Shown: in pieces, positions 40,923 through 51,187 of the stretch
Numbering within the stretch: position 1 is the first letter of the stretch
Layout: each line of letters starts with the position of its first letter
DNA from: CAWCVR01 sp963799105
GTDB taxonomy: Bacteria; Acidobacteriota; Terriglobia; Bryobacterales; Bryobacteraceae
Direction of reading: 5' to 3'
Length of the DNA stretch: 64,000 nt
Assembly: GCA_963799105.1 (NCBI GenBank)
Contig: CAWCVR010000006.1
Span: 62,001-126,000, forward strand
Made by a program: the position numbers and the translations under genes
The notes under the pieces: generated by a model
Databases searched by the model: none
Told to the model about the DNA's origin: nothing
Seen by the model: the letters and a program-made list of their open reading frames with translations, nothing else

Positions 40923-42155
40923 TTACAGCTTGTAAATAGTAAGTCCCGAAAGCAACTTAGGATAGAAATCCGTGGACTTCTGCGGCATCACGCCGCCGGC
41001 GAACGATGTGGCGGCCACCTGCTCCACCGAAACCGGTTTCAGCAGGAACGCCGCCTGCGCCGCGCCCGTGCGCGCCTGCTCCACCGCCGCTTCCAGGCCC
41101 CGCATGTACCGCAGATGCTTTTCGTCGCGAACCGCCTCGGCGCCGATTCCCAGCAGCTTGCCCAGCACCCGCTCGTGGAGCACGCGGACATCCAGCTCGC
41201 CCGCCGCCTGCCGGTCTTCCAGCAGGTAGAGCGCTTCGCCAATGGCCGCGCCGATGACGGTTGGTCCGCCCGCGGCCCATGCCTGCTTCAGGCGGCCCAG
41301 CGAATCGATCGGTTCCACGCGAAACTCGCTCTGGGCGGCCCGCAGAAACTCGCCCGGGAACCCGGCCGCCGCCAGGTTGTTCACCAACCGGTGCGTGGCC
41401 AGGATGCGCAGGCCGGGCGAGTGCATGTTCACGAAGGTCATCACCACGCGGTCCGCGCCGTCGAGCCCCGGGTTCTGATCGCGAAACGCGAGCGCCGTCT
41501 CGTAGCGGTGATGGCCGTCGGCAATCAGCAGCTTCTTGTCCGCCATCAGCGCCTGAATGCTGCCGGCGCCGCTTCCGGCGATCTTCCACACGCGGTGAAT
41601 CACGCCGTATTCGTCGGCGACCTCGGCAAGCGGCGGCGCCGCGGACGCGGTATCGAGCAGCGCATCCACCGCGCCCGCCGGGTCGGAGTACAGCATGAAG
41701 AGCTGTTCGCAGTGCGCGTGGGTGTGACGCAGCAGCTCCATGCGGTCTTTCTTGGGTCCGGAGAGCGTCTGCTCGTGGCGGTGCACCACGCCGGCGGAGT
41801 AATCCTCCACCGCGCCCAGGGCGATGAATCCCTTGCGCACCAGGCGCTCGCCGGTGTCCGGCTCGGTGAACTCCTGGAAGTAGGGGAACACGCCGGGCTC
41901 GCGGTCGCGCGCCAGGATGCCGCCGTCGATCCACGCCGCCAGGCAATCGCTGGCGCGGGTGTAGACGTTATCGGCGGAGGTGTCGGCCGGCCCCGGCTCG
42001 CCCAGGATCACCCGCACCAGGTTGTACGGGCTGAGCGACAGATACCGCGTCCGCATGGCCGGCGAGATCTTGTCGTACGGCTGAGTGACCAGACCAGCCA
42101 GCGGGCCGGCCTTCCCGGTGTATCGGTAGGGTTGAAACGGATAGATTCGTGCCAC
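40923..42155 (-). CDS. DUF1015 family protein
   Basis: This 410-residue cytoplasmic protein matches DUF1015 from end to end: the N-terminus reads ARIYPFQPYRYTG and VTQPYDKISPAMRTRYLSLS, then LADGHHRYETALAFR (seen as LLIADGHHRYETALAF) and MTFVNMHSPGLRILATHRLV. The family has no settled biochemical role; it is sometimes placed near serine or polysaccharide metabolism genes. The start is a GTG at 42155, preceded by GAGGGG. No neighbour gives a hint. Confidence 0.88.
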   Translation of the reverse strand: MARIYPFQPYRYTGKAGPLAGLVTQPYDKISPAMRTRYLSLSPYNLVRVILGEPGPADTSADNVYTRASDCLAAWIDGGILARDREPGVFPYFQEFTEPDTGERLVRKGFIALGAVEDYSAGVVHRHEQTLSGPKKDRMELLRHTHAHCEQLFMLYSDPAGAVDALLDTASAAPPLAEVADEYGVIHRVWKIAGSGAGSIQALMADKKLLIADGHHRYETALAFRDQNPGLDGADRVVMTFVNMHSPGLRILATHRLVNNLAAAGFPGEFLRAAQSEFRVEPIDSLGRLKQAWAAGGPTVIGAAIGEALYLLEDRQAAGELDVRVLHERVLGKLLGIGAEAVRDEKHLRYMRGLEAAVEQARTGAAQAAFLLKPVSVEQVAATSFAGGVMPQKSTDFYPKLLSGLTIYKL

Positions 42156-42173
42156 CCCTCAGGATACAACGTC

Positions 42174-42302
42174 CTAGTGCCATGACCGCAAGATCCCGTT
42201 CCTTGGCCACGGGCCGCTCGCTCACGCTCGCGGTTCCGGGTAGAACCGCGAACGTGAGCGAGCGGCCCGGCAAAGGCGCCGAACCACGCGGTCGAAGACC
42301 TA
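42174..42302. repeat. Palindromic repeat R1, copy d
   Basis: GGGCCGCTCGCTCACGCTCG faces CGAACGTGAGCGAGCGGCCC with loop GCGGTTCCGGGTAGAACCGC. The outer ends are CTAGTGCCATGACCGCAAGA and ACGCGGTCGAAGACCTA. The final CTA is the TAG stop of the downstream minus-strand TolC gene. Confidence 0.85.
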
Positions 42303-44210
42303 GTGCCCGTCACCCGGCGGCAGGGCGTCCGGCGCGCGCTTCACCTGGCCCGTGCGGGCCTCGTCCAGATCCACGTCATAAGCGTCCAGGGTCTTGCCCT
42401 CGATCTGCTGCAGGTTGGTTCGCGCGCGCTGGTACTGGTTGCGCGCGTCCACTTCCGAAAGCTGGCGCGTGGTGTCGTCGCGTTGGGCGATTACCACGTC
42501 CAGGATGGTGTTCGTGCCCAGTTCATACCGCCGCCGCGCGCCCGCCAGCGTCTCGTCTTGCAGTTTGCGCGCCACGATGCTGGTTTCGTACGCCGCCCGC
42601 GCGTTGCGCAAATCCGTCCAGGCATTCAGCACGCTCAGCTTGATGTTGTTCTGCAACTGCCGGTCCTGGATCTGCGACTGGCGGTAGCCCAGCTCGGTGG
42701 TGATCAGGTCGGCCTGGTTGGCGCGATTGCGAATCGGAATGGTCAGCGCGATGCTGGCGCTATAACTTGGAAAATTCCGCGAGAAGACCTGGTTCAGCAC
42801 CGTGCCGTAACCGCCGGCAAAATAGTAGTTGATTCCGTAAGGCCCGGCGTTGGCCGGGATGGCCGTACCGGCCTGACCGGCGTCGGAGAGGTTGACCACG
42901 GCCTGCAGCGAGGGCCGCAGATTGTTCTTGACGCCCAGCAGGTCCAGGCGCGCGTTCTCCAGCACGATCTGGTTCTGTTCCACCTCGGGCCGGTTCTTCA
43001 TGGCCTCGGCAATCAGGTCCTGCACCGGCATCAGCGCATCCTGCTCCGGCACGTCGATATGGTCCGTGGGCACGATCCGCGCCCCCACCACCAGCGGATT
43101 GTCCAGCCCGTTGCGCGTCAGCACGCTTTTCAGGATCATCTCCTGCCGCAAGACCTGGGATTCCTGCGTGATCACGTTCTGCTGCTGGGCCTTCATGTCG
43201 GCTTCGGCCTGAATGGTGTCGATGGGGGCGATGGCGCCCAACTCCGCCCGTTTCTTGTTGTCCTGGTAAAGCTGGGTGTCCAGCCGCAGGGTCTCCTGCT
43301 GGACCTTCAGTTCGTCGTCGAAGGTGACCAGGTCCCAGTACAGGTTCACCACGTTGGCGACGGTGGCGATCACCTGCTCCTTGAAGACCAGGTCGTTGGT
43401 CCGCAGGTTGTTCACCGCCTTGTGGTAGGCGCGCTTGTTGACCGCCAGGCCGAAACCGTTCAGCAGGTTCTGCGTGATAGCCAGATTCACGCTCCCGTAG
43501 TCCACCGGGTTGAACTGCGCGGTGCTGGCGTTCTGGTTATACCCGAACGTGCTGCTGGAGTACAACTGCACGGTGGTGCCCGTCCAGAAACTCTGCTGGA
43601 GGCCATATACCAGGTTTTTCCCCGACGCAGTCAGCGCCGCCGTCCCGGAGACGAAGTTGGAGGCATTGATCTGGGTGGTATGGCTGAACCCCAACTGGGC
43701 ATAGGCCGTGGGTTCGACGTTGGGAATCGCCGCGCCGGCCAGTTGGATGTTCAAACCGCTGAGCACGGTGGTGCCGCCGCTCGACCCGCTGGAGCCGCTG
43801 ACGTTGTTCACGGCCGCGGCGCTCGACTGCACGTTCGGCGACGCCGAACTGGCGCCCGAACTGATATTCGAGCTCACGTTGCGAATCAACTGTCCGGCGC
43901 TGGCGCGCAACAGGTCGGCCCGCGCCAGTTTGGGATTGTAGCGGACGCTCTCGATATCCAGGTTGTTCTCCAGGGCGAGCGCTATGGCGTCGCGCAGCGA
44001 CAGGTAAATGGTGCCGGCGCGCATCAGTTTTTCGACGCGCAGCGAGTCGGCAAAACTCACCTCCGCCACTGGCCGGACGCGGTAGGGACGGCCAAGGCTA
44101 TGGAAGAAGCCCTGGCCGGTTTCGAGGGTCAGTCCCTCGGTCTGGCCAAAAACGGGCGAACCCATCAGGAAGCACAGCAAAATGGCGACAGCGGATTGGA
44201 CACGAGTCAT
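42300..44210 (-). CDS. TolC-family outer membrane efflux protein
   Basis: This 636-residue protein has a signal peptide (SAVAILLCFLMGSPVFGQ). Two OEP repeats are seen: the first around LRDAIALALENNLDIESVRY and NLAITQNLLNGFGLAVNKRA, the second around LIAEAMKNRPEVEQNQIVLE, with the C-terminal YELGTNTILDVVIAQRD. It would form a trimeric outer-membrane channel for tripartite exporters, such as the MacAB-like system at 11-15.5 kb. A long Ser/Gly-rich insert (GSSGSSGGTTVLSG) lies near residue 140. The start at 44210 (MTRVQ) is chosen for the signal peptide; 44228 is possible. The stop codon lies in repeat R1d. Confidence 0.9.
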   Translation of the reverse strand: MTRVQSAVAILLCFLMGSPVFGQTEGLTLETGQGFFHSLGRPYRVRPVAEVSFADSLRVEKLMRAGTIYLSLRDAIALALENNLDIESVRYNPKLARADLLRASAGQLIRNVSSNISSGASSASPNVQSSAAAVNNVSGSSGSSGGTTVLSGLNIQLAGAAIPNVEPTAYAQLGFSHTTQINASNFVSGTAALTASGKNLVYGLQQSFWTGTTVQLYSSSTFGYNQNASTAQFNPVDYGSVNLAITQNLLNGFGLAVNKRAYHKAVNNLRTNDLVFKEQVIATVANVVNLYWDLVTFDDELKVQQETLRLDTQLYQDNKKRAELGAIAPIDTIQAEADMKAQQQNVITQESQVLRQEMILKSVLTRNGLDNPLVVGARIVPTDHIDVPEQDALMPVQDLIAEAMKNRPEVEQNQIVLENARLDLLGVKNNLRPSLQAVVNLSDAGQAGTAIPANAGPYGINYYFAGGYGTVLNQVFSRNFPSYSASIALTIPIRNRANQADLITTELGYRQSQIQDRQLQNNIKLSVLNAWTDLRNARAAYETSIVARKLQDETLAGARRRYELGTNTILDVVIAQRDDTTRQLSEVDARNQYQRARTNLQQIEGKTLDAYDVDLDEARTGQVKRAPDALPPGDGH

Positions 44211-44321
44211 ATGCGATTGATACCTCAAGTCTTCTAAATACCTACGAATCGGGCGGCCCGCCGGTTCGAAAAATGTGGCGCCCGCCGCCGGGTGGAAATA
44301 TCCCCTTCAGACATTCTATAT

Positions 44322-44449
44322 GGTGGGGCGGACCCCCCGGTCCGCGGCCGGCGCCCCCGCCGGCCTGCCCGCGCCCTGCAAGATGCCGCTGCCGTTCGTC
44401 AGGATGCGGGACGAGGGCGTCCCGCGCGGACCAGGGGGTCCGCCCCACC
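44322..44449. repeat. Palindromic repeat R2, copy 3
   Basis: Outer arms GTGGGGCGGACCCCCCGGTC and GACCAGGGGGTCCGCCCCAC. Inner arms CCGGCGCCCCCGCCGG and GGGACGAGGGCGTCCC. It lies in the divergent intergenic space between the TolC and lpxD genes. Confidence 0.85.
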
Positions 44450-44485
44450 GGTTTCCGCAGACCTCCCCGGCGCGAGCCGTGGCGT

Positions 44486-44491
44486 TACAAT
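44486..44491 (+). promoter_or_regulatory. Candidate -10 box of lpxD
   Basis: TACAAT ends 6 bp before the ATG at 44498. The base before it is T and the preceding GCG resembles the contexts at the other sites. Confidence 0.45.
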
Positions 44492-44497
44492 CGACCC

Positions 44498-45526
44498 ATG
44501 CGGGTTCGCGAATTGGCGGAATGGCTGGGCGCCACGTTCGAAGGCGACGGCGAGAAGGAACTGGAAGGCGCCGCCCCGCTCGAAACGGCCGGCGCCACCG
44601 AGATCGCGTTCGTGGGCACGCGCAAAGCCGCCTCGCAGGCGGGGCGCTCGGCGGCCGGGTGCCTGCTGGCGCCCCTCGATTGGCCCAGTCCCAGCTTCCG
44701 CACGGTCATTCGCGTCCCCCAGCCGCGCACCGCCTTCGCGCGCGCCATGAGCCGGTTCTATCCCACCGTCGAACTCAAACCCGGAATCCACCCCACCGCG
44801 GTCATCGGCCAGGACGTCGCGCTCGGCGCCATGGTGTACGTCGGGCCGCACGCCGTCATCGGCGACGGATCGCGAATCGGCGTGGCGACCAGCATCGGCG
44901 CCGGCTCGGTGGTGGGCAAGCGGGTGGTGCTGGGCGAGGGCTGCGTACTCCACGCCAACGTGACGGTCTACGACAACGTGGATATCGGGCGCGGCGCCAT
45001 CCTGCACGCCGGCGCGGTGATCGGCGCCGACGGTTTCGGCTACGTCCTGGAGGACGACCGCTGGCACAAGTTCCCGCAGGTGGGGCGGGTCGAGATCGGC
45101 GATTTCGTGGAGATCGGCGCCAACACGTGCGTGGACCGCGCGGCCCTCGGCGTCACCTCGATCGGCGAAGGCACCAAGCTCGACAACCTGGTGCACGTGG
45201 CCCACAACTGCCGCATCGGGCGCCATGTGGTGGTGGCGGCGCAGACCGGTTTCTCGGGCGGCGTGGTGGTGGAAGACCACGCGGTAATCGGCGGGCAGGT
45301 GGGCGTCGGCGACAAGGCTCGCATCGAATCGCGGGCGGTGCTGGGTTCGGGCTGCGGCGTCCTGACGTCCAAGATCGTGCGTTCGGGCGAGACCGTATGG
45401 GGCACCCCGGCGCGTCCCCTGCGCCAGCACCTGGAGCAACTCGCCTGGCTGGCCCGGTTACCGGAGTTGCGGGGGGAGTTGAGCGAGATCAAGCGGCGCC
45501 TGGCCGCTCTGGAGCTGGAAGGCTGA
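44498..45526 (+). CDS. lpxD: UDP-3-O-(3-hydroxyacyl)glucosamine N-acyltransferase
   Basis: LpxD adds the N-linked hydroxyacyl chain in lipid A synthesis. The 342-residue protein has the N-terminal uridine-binding domain (LAEWLGATFEGDG, AAPLETAGATEIAFVGTRK) and a left-handed beta-helix of hexapeptide repeats (GIHPTAVIGQDVALGAMVYV onward). The catalytic His is in LDNLVHVAHNCRIGRH, and the C-terminal helix is LPELRGELSEIKRRLAALE. The ATG at 44498 (MRVRELAEWLG) is the family start. Its presence implies LPS-type outer membrane. Other lpx genes are not in the window. Confidence 0.95.
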   Translation: MRVRELAEWLGATFEGDGEKELEGAAPLETAGATEIAFVGTRKAASQAGRSAAGCLLAPLDWPSPSFRTVIRVPQPRTAFARAMSRFYPTVELKPGIHPTAVIGQDVALGAMVYVGPHAVIGDGSRIGVATSIGAGSVVGKRVVLGEGCVLHANVTVYDNVDIGRGAILHAGAVIGADGFGYVLEDDRWHKFPQVGRVEIGDFVEIGANTCVDRAALGVTSIGEGTKLDNLVHVAHNCRIGRHVVVAAQTGFSGGVVVEDHAVIGGQVGVGDKARIESRAVLGSGCGVLTSKIVRSGETVWGTPARPLRQHLEQLAWLARLPELRGELSEIKRRLAALELEG

Positions 45527-45530
45527 GGGG

Positions 45531-46598
45531 TCAGACGGGTTGTGCGGCGAAGGCGGCCACCTGATTGCGCCCCAGATTTTTGGCCACATAGAGCGCCGTA
45601 TCGGCCTCGCGGACCATGCCATCGGCATCCTCGGGAGCGGGCTTTTCGCGGCACGCCACCCCGATGCTGCAACTGACGCGCAGGCGCTGGGCGTCGCTCT
45701 CCATGGTCCCCGCCGCCACAGCTTCGCGGATGCGTTCCGCCTGGCGGCAGGCCGTCGAGCCCTCGCATCCGGGGAGCACCATCAGGAATTCCTCGCCGCC
45801 ATAGCGCCCCAGGGCGTCGTAACGGCGCAGGGCGGACTTCATGCGCTGCGCGCTTTGGCGCAGCACGGCGTCGCCGGCGAAATGGCCGTAGGTGTCGTTG
45901 ATCAGCTTGAAGCGGTCGAGGTCCGCCAGCAGCACGGCCAGCGGCTGGCCCTCGCGGCCGCTGCGCGCCAGTTCGTTTCGCAGGATATCCAGAATGGCCG
46001 CACGGTTGTGCAGTCCGGTCAGGGCGTCGTGGGTAGCCTGTTCCCGCAGCCTTTCCCGCGCCCGGAGAAGCTCTTCCTGGAGGTCTAGAATGCGCGTCCC
46101 GGCGCGCAACCGCACCCGCAACTCGTGGTTGCGGAATGGCTTGGTGAGGTAGTCGTCGGCGCCCGCATCCATGCCCTCCACCAAGTCCCGCGATTCCGTG
46201 CGCGCCGTCAGCAGCACGATGTAGACATACGGCTCGCGTTTTGCATCGCGCACCCGGCGGCAGATCTCCAGGCCATCGAGGCCGGGCATCATCCAGTCGA
46301 GAATCGCCAGCCGGGGCGAGTCTTCCGACTGCAGGATCTTCCAGGCTTCCTCCCCGTCGCGCGCGGTAACCACATCGTACTCCCACTTGCCCAGAATGTT
46401 ACGCAGCATCGCCTGGAAGACCGGGTTGTCTTCCGCTACCAGAACCCGCAGCCGCAGCCGCCCGGGTTCGACTGGATTCGGCCCGTCCTTCGCTCCCGTG
46501 GCGGCGGCAAGCGAACGCAACTCCGTGGTGACATCGGTGCCCTGATCCACACCTTTCTTATCGGCCCCGGCCCTGGTTTTCTGAACCAGGCCCGGCAT
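45531..46598 (-). CDS. PleD-like response regulator with diguanylate cyclase (REC-GGDEF)
   Basis: The receiver (VLVAEDNPVFQAMLRNIL, LAILDWMMPGLDGLEI, DYLTKPF) is followed by a linker coiled coil and a GGDEF domain with active-site GRYGGEEFLMVLPG. The inhibitory I-site RRYD stands five residues before GGEEF, so product inhibition by c-di-GMP is expected. It would make c-di-GMP when phosphorylated. The start is uncertain: 46598 (MPGLVQK) is used here, but the frame is open to 46793. No partner kinase is adjacent. Confidence 0.87.
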   Translation of the reverse strand: MPGLVQKTRAGADKKGVDQGTDVTTELRSLAAATGAKDGPNPVEPGRLRLRVLVAEDNPVFQAMLRNILGKWEYDVVTARDGEEAWKILQSEDSPRLAILDWMMPGLDGLEICRRVRDAKREPYVYIVLLTARTESRDLVEGMDAGADDYLTKPFRNHELRVRLRAGTRILDLQEELLRARERLREQATHDALTGLHNRAAILDILRNELARSGREGQPLAVLLADLDRFKLINDTYGHFAGDAVLRQSAQRMKSALRRYDALGRYGGEEFLMVLPGCEGSTACRQAERIREAVAAGTMESDAQRLRVSCSIGVACREKPAPEDADGMVREADTALYVAKNLGRNQVAAFAAQPV

Positions 46599-46854
46599 AC
46601 TCCCGGTGAGCCCCACCTCAGGGCGGTGTTTACCCCAAGCGCCCCCGGCCAGCAGACCGGCCGTCCTGGAACCGAAGTACTGTCGGGCGATTCCCGCGCC
46701 CGAAACCGGCCCGGTGCGGGCTCGCCCGGCCGCGCCATCCGTTTCGGGGGGACGCCGGTGACGGGATTGGGGGTGAGAGACGGTTGATCGCACATCCCCG
46801 ATCCCGGCCGCGGCACAAGCCCCAACTGTGTGCTATAAATGCGAGGAGCAGGAG

Positions 46855-47090
46855 ATGACGGCGCGAGCGATCACTCGGACGTGGATAGCCGGCGTAGCGT
46901 TCGTCGCAGTCGCGCTGATCCCCATCCCATATCTAGCCGCCCCGAGGTGGCAAGTGTGGGTTGTCGATGATTCCGGCGCTCCTCTCGAAGGCATGACGAT
47001 ACGCCTCGTTTACCAGAACTCTTCGGCCGAGGCCGAGGGTCACGAGGAGAACCGAACCACGGATGACCGGGGCTATGTCGCATTTCCGTC
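46855..47090 (+). pseudogene. 5' fragment of a secreted/anchored protein gene, cut at a junction
   Basis: From the ATG at 46855 (ribosome site GGAGCAGGAG), MTARAITRTWIAGVAFVAVA leads into a hydrophobic anchor. WQVWVVDDSGAPLEGMTIRL and VYQNSS then look like the start of an Ig-like or carboxypeptidase-regulatory-type beta domain, ending TTDDRGYVAFP. At about 47085 the sequence changes into the antisense of the alpha-2-macroglobulin gene, and the frame only runs on to 47154. It is the first 78 or so residues of a longer gene. Confidence 0.55.
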
Positions 47091-50000
47091 GGGCTGCTGC
47101 TGCGCGGCCAGCCACTGCTGGGTCCGCTGGATCAGCCGCGGGTCCACCTCGTAAACCTTCGCCATGTCGGCGAACTCCATCAGCCCGTACGCCGTCAGGG
47201 TTTTGTCGGCCGGCGCGTGGCCGTACAACGAGAACCCGCCGCCCGGCACCTCGAAAGTCAGCAGCCGCTGATAGCCGTTGGCGATGAAGGCCTCGGCCTT
47301 GGCATGCACTACGGGCGTCAGTTTCCCGGTGCGCTTCATGTAATCGAGCGCCAGCACGTTGGGGTAGGTGGCGGAGGACGTCTGCTCGAAGCACCCGTAG
47401 GGCATGCGCAGAATGCTGTCCATGCCTTCGATCACCTGGCTCAGCGGACCCGGATAGAGCCGCACCAGGATGGCGCTCGAGTCGGGAATGGCCGACGCCG
47501 GGAAGCGCACCGTGTGGCTCGCCCGAGTTTCCAGGCGCCCGTTGAACACCTGGCTCCACTCGCGGCCGTTGGGCGCCACTTCGATCTCGCGCACCACCAT
47601 ATCCGCGCGCCGCGCGCCGCCGCCCATGCGCGCCGCCAGCGTGAGTTTGAACTTGCCGATACGCGTGGCTTCCAGCGTGAACTGCAATCCGCCCACGCGG
47701 CCCGGTTCGACGGTGACGGTCTTGGCGGGCACGTCGTCCACCAGGCGGTACCAATCGGCGGCTTCGAGTTGCAGGCCGACGTCGCCGCGCGCGCGGGAGT
47801 AGTTATAGACCGCCACGGGAATCGACACGCGGTCGCCCTGGGTGAGCGTGACCGGCAGGTCGAGGTCGACGAAGAAACCCTGGAAGACCTTGAGGCCCGC
47901 AGTACCGCTGCCGAGCGCGCCGCGCGCCGTCGAGGCCACCATGGCCATGCGCCAGGTGGTGATGGAATCGGCCAGCGGAATGGAGATGCCGGCGTTGCCG
48001 TGCCCGTCGGTGAGGATCTCGGGGTTGATGTAGAGGGCCTCGGGAAAGTAGGAGCGCACGTGCGGGGCCGGGGATCTCGCGGCGCTCGCCGATTGCGTGG
48101 GCGCGGGCACGGCCATGGGAGCCTCGCCCGCGCGAACGGGGGCGACATGGGGGCTCATAGGTTCGGCCGGCGGCGGCGGCGCGGAGTCGAACGCCGAGGG
48201 GCGCGGCCGTGGGTCCGTAGTCAACGCCGTCGGCCGCGCCGGCGGGCGCACTGTACACCTGGGCTCCGGTAATCACCATCTCAAAGTCCTTCACCACGAT
48301 CGCCGCCGGTTCGTGGCGGAGGTACACGGAGAACACCGCGCGGTCGCGCTCCGCCAGAGTGATTTTCTTCGTAACGTCGTCAAACCCGAGGTACACATAC
48401 ACCTTGTAGTCTCCCGGAGCCAAGGATGACAGTGTGAACTGTCCATCGGCATCGGAGTGCGTCTCCCGCCACTGGCCCCGCGCCGGGGTCACCTGGACGG
48501 CTACCCACTGCATCGCCGCGCCGTTCTGATCGACAACCGTTCCCGTGATTTCCGCGAGGCCGTCATTTGGCCCGCGGCCGGTCTCGGTGTGGATGTCGAT
48601 TGCGTTTTCGCCCGTCGTCGGGCGGCCGACAATCTTGCGCGTCCGAATCATGAGGGGCACCTGGAGGTCGTCCTCGGTATTGAACACTCCATCCGGGCCG
48701 GGGCTCTGTACGTAGTACCAATGATCGTTCGGTGTGTGCCGCACACGGATCTCGCGGCCCCAGGCATCGCGGACCCCCGGCGCGCCGCCTGCCGCCACCC
48801 TGGTGGCCGCCTCTTGCGCCTGCTCCATGAAGCGGGTCCCGTAGCGCTGGAGGTATTGCGCCCGTTTGGTCATCGGCACGGCGCGCCCGAACTCCGTCTC
48901 GGACTGATTCGTGTTTACCATTTCCGTCGCCGAGAACAGCGCCCGCGCCGCGCGGTCGCGTTGCTCCATCCGCGCCACCGGCACCGTCTCCACCACCTCC
49001 CGCATGCCGATCGAGTGGATCTCGTAGCGCGGTTTCATGGCTTCCCGCTCCAGGTAGAAGAAGACCTTGGCGAACCCCGGTTGCTTCTCCGCCAGCGCGA
49101 AGACCGCCTCGTCAACGACCTGCAAGCCCAGCGCCGCCTGCACGCCTTCGCCGCGCGAGTTGGTCACGCGGAAATTCACGCGCGCGTCGCCGCCGGGTTT
49201 GTAAACCGCCGCATTGCTGGTGGCCTCGATTTTCAAATCGTCCGCCGGTTGCACGAATACCAGCCGGTGGTCGGCCACCGGAAGCGCGTCGCGGCCGAAC
49301 AGGTAGGCGTCGATATCCAGCATGCCCGCCATGTCGGGCGACGCCGTGAGGTCGAGCGCCGCCTGCCCACCCACGATGTCCAGGTCGCGCGTCACCACCG
49401 TCTGTCCTTCCCTGACCACGTCCACGTAAGCCGTGCCGCGCTCCTTGGTGGAAAACACGCGCAGCGAGATCCGCTCGCCGCCGCGGTACACCGCGCGCTC
49501 GGTCCGCAGCAGGATCTGGTCCTTGCCTTCGCGGGTTTGCAGCAGAGGCGTCGCCACCGCGCTGTTCCCTTGCTTGTCGCTGGCTTCCACCCGCACCCCA
49601 ATCCAGTCCGCGACGGTCTTGAGCCGCACCACGGCGACCCCGCCCGCGTCGGTCGTCGCGGTCTGATCGTCGTTCCCTCCCGCGTATACCCGCACGTCCG
49701 TCACCGCCGGCTTGCCATCGGCATACGACGTGAGAATGAACACCTGGTTCTCGATCCCCGGAATCAGCATGCCGCCTTCCGGAACCGCGGTGACGATGAG
49801 CGGCGACTCGCTCACCGCGATCGGCTCGCCGCGCGATTCCGAATGCCCGGCGGAATCCTTCACCGTGGCTTCCACCAGCACGCGCGCCGCGCCCTGGCTG
49901 CCCGGCCCCCCGGCGAAATGCGCGGGCAGTTGCAGGTCGAATCTGTACGCTCCCTCGCCATCGGTCTTGCCCTCGACTGGCCCCGCTTCGAGCGGCACAC

Positions 50001-51187
50001 CATCCATTCCCGACGCTTTCACTGTGACCTCGCCCGCGCTCGACCGGTTTCCCGAAAAAGTAATTGGCGCGCACCGTCCCCGTCACGCGGTCGCCGGGGC
50101 GGTAGCCGTGCCGCGCTTCATTCCCGTTGCCCGCGAAATCCACCGCGACTTTGAACTTCGGAAGCACGTACCGCTCCACGTTCAACGCCAGATCCGAGGA
50201 GTTGGTCGCGTCCATCAGCGCGCGCAGGTGGTAGGCGCCCAGGTTGATTTCGTCGGCCAACGCGAATTCCGCCGACGCGATGCCGTACTCGTCGGTCGCG
50301 GTGGCTTTCCTGAAGACCTTGTTGCCGCGCGAGTCTTCCACTTCAAAGGTCAGCTTGCGGCCGGCCGCGGCCTGGCGATTGGCGCGGTCCAGCGCCAGGG
50401 CGCGAGCGTGGATGGTCTGCCCCGGCTGATAGATCGGCTTCTCGGTGGTCAGCAGGATCGCAACCTTGTCTTCCAGCCGCACCTGTTCGGTGAACTCCGG
50501 CGACCCAACCGCGGTGTCCACCACGCAGCGGAGCGAGTGAGTGCCCACCACGCCCGGGGGAAACCGGAACTGGGCTTCGGCGGTGCCGCGCCGGTTGAGT
50601 TTCCCGGTGAACAGCACGCGCGGTGTCCGGCCCGAATCGGCCAACTCGATGCGCAGCGAGCCGCCTTCGGCGAAGGGTTCGTTCTCCTTATCGGTGACGA
50701 TCACCCGCACCGCGGCCATGCCGCCTGCCAGGTAGGATTGCTGGCCCAGCACGTGCAACACCGGCGTGCGCAGAATCTCCGATATGGATTCCGTGCCTTC
50801 GATGGCGGCCTCCTTGCCATCGGCGAAGACAAAGCGATACCGCAGGCGATGCCACACCAGGTCCTCGGCCGCCAGCGGCCTGGCAAGTTTGATCTCGTCC
50901 CGCCACACTCCCGCGGCATCGCTCACCGTGGCGCGCCGTTCCAAGCGCCCCAGGACTTCGTCCTCCGGGTTGAGGACTTCCACGGTCAGTCGTCCCGCGC
51001 CCGCGTGGGCCGCCCGGTAAGGAATGGTCACGCGCAGCGTGCCATCCGAGTAAGTCGCGGCGGCCGCCTTGGCATCGGCCGATGTCGCCTGGAAGGATTT
51101 CACGATCCCGAGCGAAACCGGAAACATCAGGGCAGTAGCGAACAACCACGACTTGAGTGAATTGCCGGAGCCTTGGCGAACGTTCAT
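47073..51187 (-). pseudogene. Alpha-2-macroglobulin family protein, two frameshifts and lost C-terminus
   Basis: Bacterial alpha-2-macroglobulins are large exported protease traps. The N-terminus has a membrane anchor (WLFATALMFPVSLGIV) and macroglobulin domains (TTEKPIYQPGQTIHARALAL, RYVLPKFKVAVDFAGNG). The frame shifts near 50040 (ANYFFGKPV to VTVKASGMDG) and again near 48200. A bait-region-like segment and an inserted carboxypeptidase-regulatory-type domain (AEITGTVVDQNGAAMQWVAV) lie in the middle. The thioester motif is present as PYGCFEQTSSATYPNV (Cys and Gln of CxEQ). The protein stops about 140 residues later with QQWLAAQQQPDG, where relatives continue for several hundred residues. It is truncated at a rearrangement junction near 47088. 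Confidence 0.85.

Noticed and set aside
48457..51160. Two plus-strand frames of 565 and 482 codons opposite the alpha-2-macroglobulin
   Set aside because: They are antisense to domains with known motifs (thioester, macroglobulin) and have arginine-rich, featureless translations.
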